64,000 bases of DNA from an uncultured Piscinibacter sp. (GTDB lineage: Bacteria; Pseudomonadota; Gammaproteobacteria; Burkholderiales; Burkholderiaceae_C), in NCBI RefSeq assembly GCF_937952055.1, contig NZ_CALFYO010000009.1, forward strand, positions 12,602-76,601. Direction: 5' to 3'. Within the stretch, counting starts at the first letter, position 1; each line of letters starts with the position of its first letter. A program made the translations under genes and the position numbers. This document shows positions 48,248 to 57,030 of this stretch, piece by piece. Below the pieces are notes generated by a model, which made no database searches, had not been told where the DNA came from, and was given only the letters and a program-made list of their open reading frames with translations.

Positions 48248-49218
48248 GGTCGCGTGTAGTGCCAGGGTGCGTCGATCCGCGCGCGCAGCACGCGCTCGAA
48301 ATGCGTGGGGTCGTGCGGCTGCAGCAGGTGAGCGTCGCGCGGCAGGTGCAGGTCCCACAGACGCGAGATCCAGAAACGCAGCGCGGCGGCGCGCATCAGG
48401 GCGGGCAGGGCGCGCAGCTCGGCGCTGGTCAGCGGTCGCACCGCGTCGTAGGCACCGACGAAGGCCTGGGCGCGCTCCTCCGCCAGGCGGCCGCTCTCGA
48501 CATCGATGCACCAGTCGTTCAGGCATACGCCGATGTCGAACAGCAGGGTGTCCACGCCGGCGAAGTAGAAGTCGAAGAAGCCAGTGAGGCGATCGCGTCC
48601 GTCGTCGCCCTCGTCGAACATGACGTTGTCGCGGAACAGGTCGGCATGGATCGCGGCGCGCGGCAGGCCCTGGAAGGCGGCGGAAGCGGCGAGCTGCTGC
48701 TGGAAGGCGAGTTCGTCCTGGAGCAGCGCGGCGCGTTCCGTGTCCACGAACGGGGCGATCACCGGCACCGTCTCGGCCCACCAGGCCAGTCCGCGCAGGT
48801 TCGGCTGCACGAGCGGAAAGTCGTGCGCCGCGAGGTGCATGCGCGCGAGCATGTCGCCGACCATCGCGCAATGCGCTGCGTCCGGCGCCAGATGATGCCG
48901 GCCGCGCAGCCGGTCGACCACCGCCGCGGGCTTGCCGCGCAGCGTGTGCAGGATCGCGCCCGACGCATCGCCGTGGGGTCGCGGCACCGGGATGCCGTGC
49001 TCGGCCAGGTGCTTCATCAGCTGCAGGTAGAAGGGCAGCTGCTCGTGGGTGAGCCGCTCGAAAAGCGTCAGCACGTAGCGACCGCGCGTCGTGTCGATGA
49101 AGTAGTTGGTGTTCTCGATGCCGCCGGCGATCGGCTGCATCGCCGTCAGCTTGCCGATGGCGAGCCGCGCAATCAGGTCGGCCGCCTCGTCGAACGAGAC
49201 CTCGGTGTAGACCGCCAT
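48244..49218 (-). CDS. thrB: Homoserine kinase (ThrB, aminoglycoside-phosphotransferase fold)
   Basis: A 324-residue kinase that phosphorylates homoserine in threonine synthesis, of the APH/choline-kinase fold type used by many beta- and alphaproteobacteria instead of the GHMP type. Motifs: GGIENTNYFIDTTRGRYVLT for nucleotide binding, the Brenner-like catalytic motif IHADLFRDNVMF and the metal motif GFFDFYFAG. Start ATG 49218 (MAVYTEVSF). It is the first gene of the thrB, BPSS1780, SDR unit, 7 nt after the DUF2782-like stop. Confidence 0.93.
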   Translation of the reverse strand: MAVYTEVSFDEAADLIARLAIGKLTAMQPIAGGIENTNYFIDTTRGRYVLTLFERLTHEQLPFYLQLMKHLAEHGIPVPRPHGDASGAILHTLRGKPAAVVDRLRGRHHLAPDAAHCAMVGDMLARMHLAAHDFPLVQPNLRGLAWWAETVPVIAPFVDTERAALLQDELAFQQQLAASAAFQGLPRAAIHADLFRDNVMFDEGDDGRDRLTGFFDFYFAGVDTLLFDIGVCLNDWCIDVESGRLAEERAQAFVGAYDAVRPLTSAELRALPALMRAAALRFWISRLWDLHLPRDAHLLQPHDPTHFERVLRARIDAPWHYTRP

Positions 49219-49225
49219 GAACCGG

Positions 49226-49543
49226 TCAGAAGCTCAGCACGTGCCAGACCCTCTTGCCCGCGGCGCCGCGGGTCGAGTCGACGCCCTCGGAGAGGTCGCG
49301 CGCGCCGTCGCCGACGAGGATCTGGTAGCCCTTCGTGGTGCCCACCTTGGGCTGCACGGTGATGCGCCGCGTGGCGCCACGCACGCGCAGTTCCTCGATG
49401 CGGCTGCCCTCGTCCTCGACGACGATCTGCTGCACGCTGGGTTCGGTGCTGGGCGGCGCTCCCGCCGGCGCATGCTCCTGGGCGCGGGCGAGGCCGGCGA
49501 GGGCCAGCAACGCCAGGGCGGCGAGGGCGTGCGAGGTGTTCAT
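49226..49543 (-). CDS. DUF2782-like exported protein
   Basis: A 105-residue protein with a Sec signal (MNTSHALAALALLALAGLARA, cleavage before QEH near residue 22) and a C-terminal core (IEELRVRGATRRITVQPKVG, GYQILVGDG) like the DUF2782 family. This small protein sits before thrB in many betaproteobacteria. Function unknown, presumably periplasmic. Start ATG 49543 lies 41 nt from the divergent polA start. Confidence 0.8.
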   Translation of the reverse strand: MNTSHALAALALLALAGLARAQEHAPAGAPPSTEPSVQQIVVEDEGSRIEELRVRGATRRITVQPKVGTTKGYQILVGDGARDLSEGVDSTRGAAGKRVWHVLSF

Positions 49544-49584
49544 GGGACCCATTCTAGGCGGCCCCCATGCTCCACAATGCCGCC

Positions 49585-52335
49585 ATGACGACCAAGACCC
49601 TGCTGCTGGTGGACGGCTCGAGCTACCTGTATCGCGCCTACCACGCGCTGCCCGATCTGCGCAGTGCCGACGGTTTTCCCACCGGGGCGATCCACGGCAT
49701 GGTGGCGATGCTCAGGCGCGCGCTGCAGGACGTGCAGCCCGAGCACGCCGCCTGCGTGTTCGACGCCAAGGGCGACACCTTCCGCAACGCGTGGTATCCC
49801 GAGTACAAGGCGCAACGTGCGCCGATGCCGGAGGACCTGGTCAAGCAGATCGAGCCGATCCACGAGGTGGTGAAGCTGCTCGGCTGGCCGGTGCTGATGG
49901 TGCCCGGCATCGAGGCCGACGACGCGATCGGCACGCTGTCGCGGATCGCGGCGCAGACCGGCCACGAGGTGGTCATCTCCACCGGCGACAAGGACCTGGC
50001 CCAGCTCGTCGACGAGCACGTGACGCTGATCAACACGATGAGCAACGAGAAGCTCGACGTGGCCGGCGTGCTGGCCAAGTTCGGCGTGCCGCCCGAACGC
50101 ATCGTCGACTACCTGGCGCTGACGGGCGACACGGTGGACAACGTGCCCGGCGTCGAGAAGGTGGGCCCGAAGACGGCGGCGAAGTGGCTCGCCGAGCACG
50201 GCTCCCTCGACGGCGTGATCGCCGCCGCAGCCTCGATCAAGGGCGTGGCCGGCGAGAACCTGCGCAAGGCGCTCGACTGGCTGCCCACCGGCCGCAAGCT
50301 GGTCACCGTGGTGACCGATTGCGACTTGAGCAAGGACGTGCCGGGCTTCCCGTCGCTGGATGCGCTGGCCCTCAGGCCGGTGGACCGCGACGGCCTGCTC
50401 GACTTCTACGGCCGCTACGGCTTCAAGACCTGGAAGCGTGACCTGGAGGCACAAGGCGACGCCGAACCTGCCGTCGCGGCCGGCGGTGCGGCGGCGGCCG
50501 ATCCGACGCCTGCGGCTGCGAGCGCGGTGGCCAGGCAGTACGACACCGTGCTCACGCAGGCGGCGCTGGACGTCTGGCTGGAGCGCATCCGCCTCGCGCC
50601 GCTCACCGCGATCGACACCGAGACCGACTCGCTGGACGGCATGAAGGCGCAGATCGTCGGCATCTCGCTGTCGGTGAAGGTGGGCGAGGCGGCGTACATC
50701 CCGCTGCGGCATTCGTACGCCGGCGCGCCGGAGCAGCTCGATGTCGAGCGCGTGCTGGCCGCGCTCAGGCCCTGGCTGGAAGACGAGGGTGCGCCCAAGG
50801 TCGGCCAGAACATCAAGTACGACGCACATGTGTTCGCCAACGCCGGCATCACGGTGCGCGGCTACGCGCACGACACCATGCTGCAGAGCTACGTGCTCGA
50901 GGCGCACAAGCCGCACAGCCTGGAGAGCCTGGCGCTGCGCCACCTCGGCCGTTCCGGCCTGAGCTACGAGGACGTCTGCGGCAAGGGCGCGCACCAGATC
51001 CCGTTCGCGCAGGTCGACGTGGCGCGCGCCGCCGAATACTCGTGCGAGGACAGCGAGATGACGCTGCACGTGCACGAGACGCTGTGGCCGCAATTGCAGG
51101 CGCAGGGCGGGCTGCTGCACGTCTACGAGAAGATCGAGATGCCCAGCGTGGCCGTGCTCGGTCGCATCGAGCGCAATGGCGTGCTGATCGACGCCGCCGT
51201 GCTGGCGCGCCAGAGCCAGGAACTGGCCGAGCGCATGATGGCCCTCGAGCGGGAGGCGCACGAACTCGCCGGCCAGCCCTTCAACCTGGGCTCGCCGAAG
51301 CAGATCGGCGAGATCCTGTTCGGCAAGCTCGGCCTGCCGGTGAAGAAGAAGACCGCCAGCGGCGCGCCGTCGACCGACGAGGAAGTGCTCGCCGAGCTCG
51401 CCGCCGACTACCCGCTGCCGGCCAAGCTGCTGGAGCACCGCGGCCTGGCCAAGCTGAAGGGCACCTACACCGACAAGCTGCCGCTGATGGTCAACCCGGC
51501 CACCGGCCGCGTGCACACCAACTACGCGCAGGCGGTGGCGGTGACCGGCCGGCTGGCCAGCAACGACCCCAACTTGCAGAACATCCCGATCCGCACGCCC
51601 GAAGGCCGGCGCGTGCGCGAGGCGTTCGTCGCGCCGCCCGGCCACGTGATCCTGTCGGCCGACTACTCGCAGATCGAGCTGCGCATCATGGCGCACATCA
51701 GCGAGGACCCGGGCCTGCTGAAGGCCTTCTCCGAAGGCATGGACGTGCACCGTGCCACCGCCAGCGAGGTGTTCGGCATCCCGCCGGACCAGGTGACCAG
51801 CGAGCAGCGTCGCTACGCCAAGACGATCAACTTCGGCCTCATCTACGGCATGGGCGCCTTCGGCCTGGCACAGAGCCTGGGCATCGAGCGCAGCGCCGCC
51901 ACCGCCTACATCGAGCGCTATTTCCAGCGCTTTGCCGGCGTGAAGCACTACATGGACGAGACGCGCGCCTCGGCCAAGGCCAAGGGCTATGTCGAGACGC
52001 TGTTCGGCCGGCGCGTCTATCTGCCCGACATCAACGGCGGCAGTGGCCCGCGCCGCAGCGGCGCCGAGCGACAGGCCATCAACGCGCCGATGCAGGGCAC
52101 CGCGGCCGACCTGATCAAGCTGGCGATGATCGAGGTGCAGGCGCTGCTCGATCACGAACGTCGCGCCACCAGGATGATCATGCAGGTGCACGACGAGCTT
52201 GTCTTCGAGGTGCCGGACGGCGAGATCGCCTGGGCGCGCGAGGCCGTGCCGCGCGTGATGGCCGCCGTGGCGCCGCTGAAGGTGCCGTTGCTGGCCGAGG
52301 TAGGCGTCGGCCCCAACTGGGATCAGGCGCATTGA
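49585..52335 (+). CDS. polA: DNA polymerase I
   Basis: A 916-residue repair and Okazaki-fragment polymerase. It has the N-terminal 5'-3' exonuclease (KTLLLVDGSSYLYRAYHALP to about 290), a 3'-5' exonuclease domain that keeps the DxE motif (IDTETDSLDG) and so probably proofreads, and the polymerase with ADYSQIELRIMAH, RRYAKTINFGLIYGMG and QVHDELVFEV. Start ATG 49585 (MTTKTLLL) is preferred over ATG 49567 because it matches the usual PolA N-terminus. The length is standard (about 915-930). Confidence 0.96.
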   Translation: MTTKTLLLVDGSSYLYRAYHALPDLRSADGFPTGAIHGMVAMLRRALQDVQPEHAACVFDAKGDTFRNAWYPEYKAQRAPMPEDLVKQIEPIHEVVKLLGWPVLMVPGIEADDAIGTLSRIAAQTGHEVVISTGDKDLAQLVDEHVTLINTMSNEKLDVAGVLAKFGVPPERIVDYLALTGDTVDNVPGVEKVGPKTAAKWLAEHGSLDGVIAAAASIKGVAGENLRKALDWLPTGRKLVTVVTDCDLSKDVPGFPSLDALALRPVDRDGLLDFYGRYGFKTWKRDLEAQGDAEPAVAAGGAAAADPTPAAASAVARQYDTVLTQAALDVWLERIRLAPLTAIDTETDSLDGMKAQIVGISLSVKVGEAAYIPLRHSYAGAPEQLDVERVLAALRPWLEDEGAPKVGQNIKYDAHVFANAGITVRGYAHDTMLQSYVLEAHKPHSLESLALRHLGRSGLSYEDVCGKGAHQIPFAQVDVARAAEYSCEDSEMTLHVHETLWPQLQAQGGLLHVYEKIEMPSVAVLGRIERNGVLIDAAVLARQSQELAERMMALEREAHELAGQPFNLGSPKQIGEILFGKLGLPVKKKTASGAPSTDEEVLAELAADYPLPAKLLEHRGLAKLKGTYTDKLPLMVNPATGRVHTNYAQAVAVTGRLASNDPNLQNIPIRTPEGRRVREAFVAPPGHVILSADYSQIELRIMAHISEDPGLLKAFSEGMDVHRATASEVFGIPPDQVTSEQRRYAKTINFGLIYGMGAFGLAQSLGIERSAATAYIERYFQRFAGVKHYMDETRASAKAKGYVETLFGRRVYLPDINGGSGPRRSGAERQAINAPMQGTAADLIKLAMIEVQALLDHERRATRMIMQVHDELVFEVPDGEIAWAREAVPRVMAAVAPLKVPLLAEVGVGPNWDQAH

Positions 52336-52411
52336 GCCGCGGCCGCTCGTGCGGTGGTGCCGCTTCTGTGCCGCGGCATGCCTGACGCCGCGCCGCCGGC
52401 GAGGCGGGGCG

Positions 52412-52440
52412 CTGTCACGAAGCCGTCGCAGAAGCTTCAT
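52412..52440 (+). promoter_or_regulatory. Candidate Pho box upstream of ppk1
   Basis: CTGTCAC (52412), CCGTCGC (52423) and GCTTCAT (52434) are 7-mers spaced 11 bp apart that resemble PhoB half-sites. The last ends 11 nt before the ppk1 GTG. It is weaker than the phoX array. The rest of the 116-nt gap shows nothing else clear. Confidence 0.5.
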
Positions 52441-52451
52441 AAACTGCCCGG

Positions 52452-54551
52452 GTGAACGATAGGGCACCCTCCTCAGCCGACCACGCGGCCGGCCAGGCCA
52501 GCCTGGCCGAATGGCCGCCTCTGCCGGCCTTGCTCAGCCGCGAGCGCGCCATCCTCGCCTTCAACCGCCGCGTGCTGGCGCAGGCGCAGCGCGCCGACGT
52601 GCCGCTGCTCGAGCGGCTGCGCTACATCTGCATCGTTTCGTCGAACCTGGATGAGTTCTTCGAAGTGCGCTTCGCCGACTTCCTGGAGGCGGCGCGGGAC
52701 GGCGATGCCGGCGCCTCGCGGCGCGAGCTGCTGGCGGTGGCGGCCGAGGCGCACCAGCTGATCGACGACCAGTACGCGGTGTTCAACGACGAGCTGACGC
52801 CGCTGCTGCGTCGCGAAGGCATCGTCGTCCTCAACCACGCCGACCGCAATGCCGTGCAGCGCGAGTGGGTGGACCGCTTCTTCCAGAAGCAGGTGCGGCC
52901 GCTGCTCGTGCCGGTGGGGCTCGACCCGTCGCACCCGTTCCCGCAGGTGGCGAACAAGTCGCTCAACTTCATCGCTCGCCTCGGCGGCCGAGATGCGTTC
53001 GGGCGCGCCAACGGCATCGCCATCGTCAAGGTGCCGCGCGTGCTGCCGCGCGTGATCCGCCTGCCGGAGGAACTGGCGCCGGGGCTGCAGGCCTTCGTGC
53101 TGCTGACCAGCGTGATCCGCGCGCACCTGGGCGAGTTGTTCCCGGGCCGCGAGGTGGAGGCCTTCTCGCAGTTCCGCGTCACCCGCGATTCCGACCTCGA
53201 GGTCGACCACGACGACGTGAAGAACCTGCGGCAGGCGCTGCGCACCGGCCTGACGACGCGCCACTTCGGCCTGGCGGTCCGGCTCGAAGTCGTCAACTCC
53301 TGTCCCGACGAACTGTCGGAGTTCCTGCTGCAGCAGTTCGCATTGCCCGAGCAGGCGCTGTACAAGGTCAACGGGCCGGTCAACCTGGTGCGGCTGAACC
53401 AGCTGATCGACCAGGCCGAGGCACCGGCGCTGCGCTTCCCGCCCCACGAACCCGCCTGGCCGGAACGGCACCTGCCGCGCGATCGGTCGATCTTTGCGCG
53501 GCTGCGCGAAGGCGACGTGCTGCTGCACCATCCCTTCGAGTCCTTCGAGCCGGTGGTGCAGTTCCTGCGCGAGGCGGTGGCCGACCCCGAGGTGCTGGCG
53601 ATCAAGCAGACCATCTACCGCACCGGCAGCGAATCGCCGCTCATGGAAGCGCTGATCGAGGCGGCGCGGCGCGGCAAGGAGGTGATGGTCGTCGTCGAGC
53701 TGACGGCGCGCTTCGACGAGGAGGCGAACATCAACTGGGCCGAGCGGCTCGAAGCCGTGGGTGCGCAGGTGGTCTACGGCATTGTCGGCCTGAAGACGCA
53801 CGCCAAGCTGCTGCTGGTGACGCGCCGCGAGGGCGGCGCGCTGCGACGTTATGCGCACCTGTCGACCGGCAACTACAACCCGAAGACCGCGCGCCTGTAC
53901 ACCGACATCGGCTACCTGACCGCCGATGCCGAGCTGACGGCCGACGCCGACGCGGTGTTCCAGCAACTCGCCAGCCAGGGCCGGACGCGGCCGCTGCGTG
54001 CCCTGCTGCAGGCGCCGTTCACGCTGCACCGGCGCATGGGCCAGCTGATCGACCGCGTGGCCGAGGCGGCGCGAGCCGGCCGGCCCGCGCGCATCGTCGT
54101 CAAGATCAACGCGCTGACCGACGCGGTGCTGATCGAGAAGCTGATGCGGGCCTCGCAGGCCGGTGCCTCGATCGACCTGATCGTGCGCGGTGCCTGCATG
54201 CTGCCGCCGGGCGTGCCCGGTGCGACCGAGCGCATCCACGTCCGCTCGGTGGTCGGTCGCTTCCTGGAGCACAGCCGGGTGTTCTACTTCCGCTGGGGAG
54301 AAGGCAACGACGACGAAGTGATCTACCTGTCGAGTGCCGATTGGATGGCCCGCAACATGTTCCGCCGCATCGAGGTGGCCTGGCCGGTGCGCGATGCCTC
54401 GTTGCGCCAGCGGGTCATCGACGAATGCCTGGTGCCCTACCTGCACGATGCGCAGGACGCCTGGGAGCAGCGCCCGGACGGTCGCTACGAACGCGCCGGC
54501 AGCGCGGGGCCGAGCGCGCAGCAGGCGCTGGTGTGCCGATACGGCGGCTGA
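52452..54551 (+). CDS. ppk1: Polyphosphate kinase 1
   Basis: A 699-residue enzyme that polymerises the gamma-phosphate of ATP into polyphosphate. The N-terminal domain begins LLSRERAILAFNRRVL and YICIVSSNLDEFFEVR. The catalytic His of the PLD-like domain is in GLKTHAKLLLVTRR, followed by HLSTGNYNPKTARLYTD; the second His lies in IHVRSVVGRFLEHSRVFYF. The start is GTG 52452. sixA follows 11 nt later and ppx lies close by on the other strand. Pho-like repeats upstream suggest phosphate control. Confidence 0.96.
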   Translation: MNDRAPSSADHAAGQASLAEWPPLPALLSRERAILAFNRRVLAQAQRADVPLLERLRYICIVSSNLDEFFEVRFADFLEAARDGDAGASRRELLAVAAEAHQLIDDQYAVFNDELTPLLRREGIVVLNHADRNAVQREWVDRFFQKQVRPLLVPVGLDPSHPFPQVANKSLNFIARLGGRDAFGRANGIAIVKVPRVLPRVIRLPEELAPGLQAFVLLTSVIRAHLGELFPGREVEAFSQFRVTRDSDLEVDHDDVKNLRQALRTGLTTRHFGLAVRLEVVNSCPDELSEFLLQQFALPEQALYKVNGPVNLVRLNQLIDQAEAPALRFPPHEPAWPERHLPRDRSIFARLREGDVLLHHPFESFEPVVQFLREAVADPEVLAIKQTIYRTGSESPLMEALIEAARRGKEVMVVVELTARFDEEANINWAERLEAVGAQVVYGIVGLKTHAKLLLVTRREGGALRRYAHLSTGNYNPKTARLYTDIGYLTADAELTADADAVFQQLASQGRTRPLRALLQAPFTLHRRMGQLIDRVAEAARAGRPARIVVKINALTDAVLIEKLMRASQAGASIDLIVRGACMLPPGVPGATERIHVRSVVGRFLEHSRVFYFRWGEGNDDEVIYLSSADWMARNMFRRIEVAWPVRDASLRQRVIDECLVPYLHDAQDAWEQRPDGRYERAGSAGPSAQQALVCRYGG

Positions 54552-54562
54552 GGAGCGACGCG

Positions 54563-55021
54563 ATGGACCTGATCCTCTGGCGCCATGCCGAAGCCGTCGA
54601 GCGCGAGGGCCTTGTCGACCTCGACCGCGCGCTGACCCCCAAGGGCGAGCGTCAGGCGCAACGCATGGCCGACTGGCTGAACCACCGCATCGCGCACTCG
54701 ACGCGCGTGCTGGTCAGCCCGGCTCTGCGCTGCCAGCAGACGGCCAAGGCGCTCGGACGCAAGTTCAAGACCGTCGACGCGATCGCACCCGGCGCCAGCG
54801 CTCAGGCGCTGCTCGACGCGGTGCGCTGGCCCGGAGCGAGCGAACCGGTGCTGCTGGTCGGCCACCAGCCGACGCTGGGCGAAACGGCGGCGTTGCTGCT
54901 CGCCGGCCAGCCCCAGCCCTGGGCGATCAAGAAGGGTGCCGTGTGGTGGCTGCGCAGCCGCGACCGCGAAGGTTCGGCGCAGGTGATGCTGCACGCGGTG
55001 ATGGGGCCGGACGGGCTCTGA
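54563..55021 (+). CDS. sixA: Phosphohistidine phosphatase SixA-like
   Basis: A 152-residue histidine-phosphatase-superfamily protein. The RHA motif is at Arg7-His8 (LWRHAEA) and the second catalytic His is in VGHQPTLGE. SixA removes phosphate from phosphohistidine in signalling or phosphotransfer proteins. The ribosome site GAGGAG precedes ATG 54563. It is 11 nt after ppk1, an arrangement common in betaproteobacteria. The actual target is unknown. Confidence 0.92.
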   Translation: MDLILWRHAEAVEREGLVDLDRALTPKGERQAQRMADWLNHRIAHSTRVLVSPALRCQQTAKALGRKFKTVDAIAPGASAQALLDAVRWPGASEPVLLVGHQPTLGETAALLLAGQPQPWAIKKGAVWWLRSRDREGSAQVMLHAVMGPDGL

Positions 55022-55023
55022 GC

Positions 55024-55395
55024 TCAGCCGGACAGCGTCGCCAGCCAGTCCTTCAGCCGCGCGCCTGCCGCGGCGCCGAGCGCCGCCGCCGCGCCGTTGG
55101 CGTGAGAGATCACGCCGTCCTCGTAGGTGGAGCCTGCCTCGCCGATGCGCGCGCTGTCGTGCGACACGGTGCAGGCGGCGATGCCGTGCGACTGCAGCAG
55201 CGCGAGCGCGGCGATGCCGGCCTCGTCGCGCCCCACCCCGGCGTCGTTGAACACGGCCAGCCTCACCTTCGCCTGCAGCGCGAACCGGGCGGCGCTGATG
55301 CCGCCGTGGGAGCCGCTGATCACGAGCGCATCCTCGCCGCAGCCGATCGCCTCGGTGATGCTGTCGACGAGCAGCACGGCGGTGGGTGCGTCCAC
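55024..55395 (-). CDS. Small protein of unknown function next to ppx
   Basis: A 123-residue protein, start GTG 55395, lying 7 nt after the ppx stop and so probably co-transcribed with ppx. It is Ala/Gly-rich with a Rossmann-like alternation: AVLLVDSITEAIG, EDALVISGSHGGISAARFAL, RLAVFNDAGVGRD and AALALLQSHGIAACTVSHD. The SGSHGG loop and the conserved-looking acidic and histidine residues suggest a binding or catalytic site. I do not recognise the family. No signal peptide or transmembrane segment is seen. The context (ppk1, sixA, ppx) hints at a role near polyphosphate, but that is inference. Confidence 0.7.
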   Translation of the reverse strand: MDAPTAVLLVDSITEAIGCGEDALVISGSHGGISAARFALQAKVRLAVFNDAGVGRDEAGIAALALLQSHGIAACTVSHDSARIGEAGSTYEDGVISHANGAAAALGAAAGARLKDWLATLSG

Positions 55396-55402
55396 GCTCG
55401 GC

Positions 55403-56932
55403 TCAGTCGCGCAGCGACAGCTTCAGCACCCCGCCGCGCGCCCAGGCCTGCACCTCCTCCTGCAGCAGGAACAGCGTGCGCGGATGCGACGCTGCCCAGT
55501 CGGCGGAGAAGTCGACGCGCGCCTGCGTGCCGTTGCGCGCCAGCGCGAGCGCATCGCTGCGCACCTCGCCGCGTGCATGGCACTTGATGATCGCCAGCCG
55601 CAGGCACAGCACCTGCCAGGCGAAGGTCTCCTGCGTGAGTCCGGCCTCTACCTTGCGCAGCCCGCCGCGCTGGCCGAGCACCAGTTCGCCGACGCGGCGT
55701 TGCTGGCTCTGCGAGAAGCCTGGCGCGTCGACATGCGCGAGAAGATAGGCGCTGTGGCGATGGTGGTCGTGGTGCGAGACCATCATGCCCATCTCGTGCA
55801 GCGCGCAGGCCCACAGCAGCTCGCGCCTGGCCTCGCGCCCGGCGCGTGGCTGCACCTGGTCGTAGAGGGTCTCGGCGATGCACGACACCCGCTTCGCCTG
55901 CTGCACATCGACCATGAAGCGGCGTTGAAGCTCGCGCACGGTGGCGTCACGGATGTCGTGGCCGTCCTGCGGCATCGCCGTGGCGTACAGTCGTTCGTCG
56001 AGGTCGAAGATCACGCCCTGGCGCAGCGCGCCGCGTGCCGGCTGCAGTGCATCGATGCCGAAGTGCGCGGCCAGCGTGTAGAGGATGGCGATGCCGCCGG
56101 CGATGACGCTGCGACGGTCCTCCTTCAGCCCCGGCAGGTCGAGCCGGTCGGTGCGCCCGGCCTGCAGGCAACGCTCGATCAGCCAGCGCAGACCCTTGGG
56201 CGTGATGCGCCCGTCGGTGATGCCGCTGGCGGCGAGCAGCTGCGAGACCGCGCCCACCGTCCCCGAGGAACCCAGCGCCTCGCGCCAGTGCGCCGGCGCG
56301 AAGGGTTCCAGGGCCTCCTCGAGTTCGGCGCCGGCGGCCACCTGTGCGGCGCGGAAGGCCGCTTCGGTGAAGCGCCCCTCGCCGAAGTAGCGCATCGACA
56401 GGCTCACGCTGCCGACCTGGAACGATTCGGCGCGCAGCGACTTGCGGCCCTGGCCGATGATCATCTCGGTGGATCGCCCGCCGATGTCGACGACCAGGCG
56501 CGGCGCGTTCGAGGGCTGAAGCCGTGCCACGCCGGCGAAGATCAGGCGGGCCTCCTCGCGCCCCGAGATCACTTCGATCGGCCGGCCCAGCACGGTCTGC
56601 GCACGCGCCAGGAAGGCATCGCGGTTGCGCGCCTCGCGCAGCGTCTGCGTGGCCACGGCGCGGATCTGTTGCGGCGCGTAGCCCTTCAGGCGCTGCGCGA
56701 AGCGGGCCAGGCAGGCCAGGCCGCGCGTGGCGGCCTCCTCGGTGAGCAGTCCGTTGGCATCGAGCCCGGCGCCCAGGCGCACGGTCTCCTTCAGGTAGTC
56801 GACACGGCGATAGCGACCCTGGTGAATCTGGCCGATCTCCAACCGGAAGCTGTTCGAGCCCATGTCGATCGCCGCGAGCTGGCCGGGCCAGCGGGTGTCG
56901 AAGTCGGACGAACGGTGCGCGGGCTGCCTCAT
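55403..56932 (-). CDS. ppx: Exopolyphosphatase (Ppx/GppA family)
   Basis: A 509-residue phosphatase of the actin-like ASKHA fold that removes terminal phosphates from polyphosphate or pppGpp. The N-terminal motif is AAIDMGSNSFRLEIG and the second phosphate motif is LVVDIGGRSTEMIIG; ALGSSGTVGAVSQLLA follows, and the C-terminal half has an HD-like region (HEMGMMVSHHDHHRHSAYLL). This long form is typical of Ppx in betaproteobacteria. It is convergent to sixA, so synthesis (ppk1) and breakdown (ppx) genes lie close together but on opposite strands. Confidence 0.94.
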   Translation of the reverse strand: MRQPAHRSSDFDTRWPGQLAAIDMGSNSFRLEIGQIHQGRYRRVDYLKETVRLGAGLDANGLLTEEAATRGLACLARFAQRLKGYAPQQIRAVATQTLREARNRDAFLARAQTVLGRPIEVISGREEARLIFAGVARLQPSNAPRLVVDIGGRSTEMIIGQGRKSLRAESFQVGSVSLSMRYFGEGRFTEAAFRAAQVAAGAELEEALEPFAPAHWREALGSSGTVGAVSQLLAASGITDGRITPKGLRWLIERCLQAGRTDRLDLPGLKEDRRSVIAGGIAILYTLAAHFGIDALQPARGALRQGVIFDLDERLYATAMPQDGHDIRDATVRELQRRFMVDVQQAKRVSCIAETLYDQVQPRAGREARRELLWACALHEMGMMVSHHDHHRHSAYLLAHVDAPGFSQSQQRRVGELVLGQRGGLRKVEAGLTQETFAWQVLCLRLAIIKCHARGEVRSDALALARNGTQARVDFSADWAASHPRTLFLLQEEVQAWARGGVLKLSLRD

Positions 56933-57030
56933 GCGGCCATTGTCGCGGGAATCCCTGCGCCCGCCAGGGACGTGCAGCCTTGGCCGGCCATTCCTAGAAT
57001 CGGCCGCTTTGTCACCTGCGGAGGAACCTC

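Noticed and set aside
49540..52467. A 975-codon minus-strand frame antisense to polA
   Set aside because: PolA has intact exonuclease and polymerase motifs on the plus strand; the antisense frame has none.
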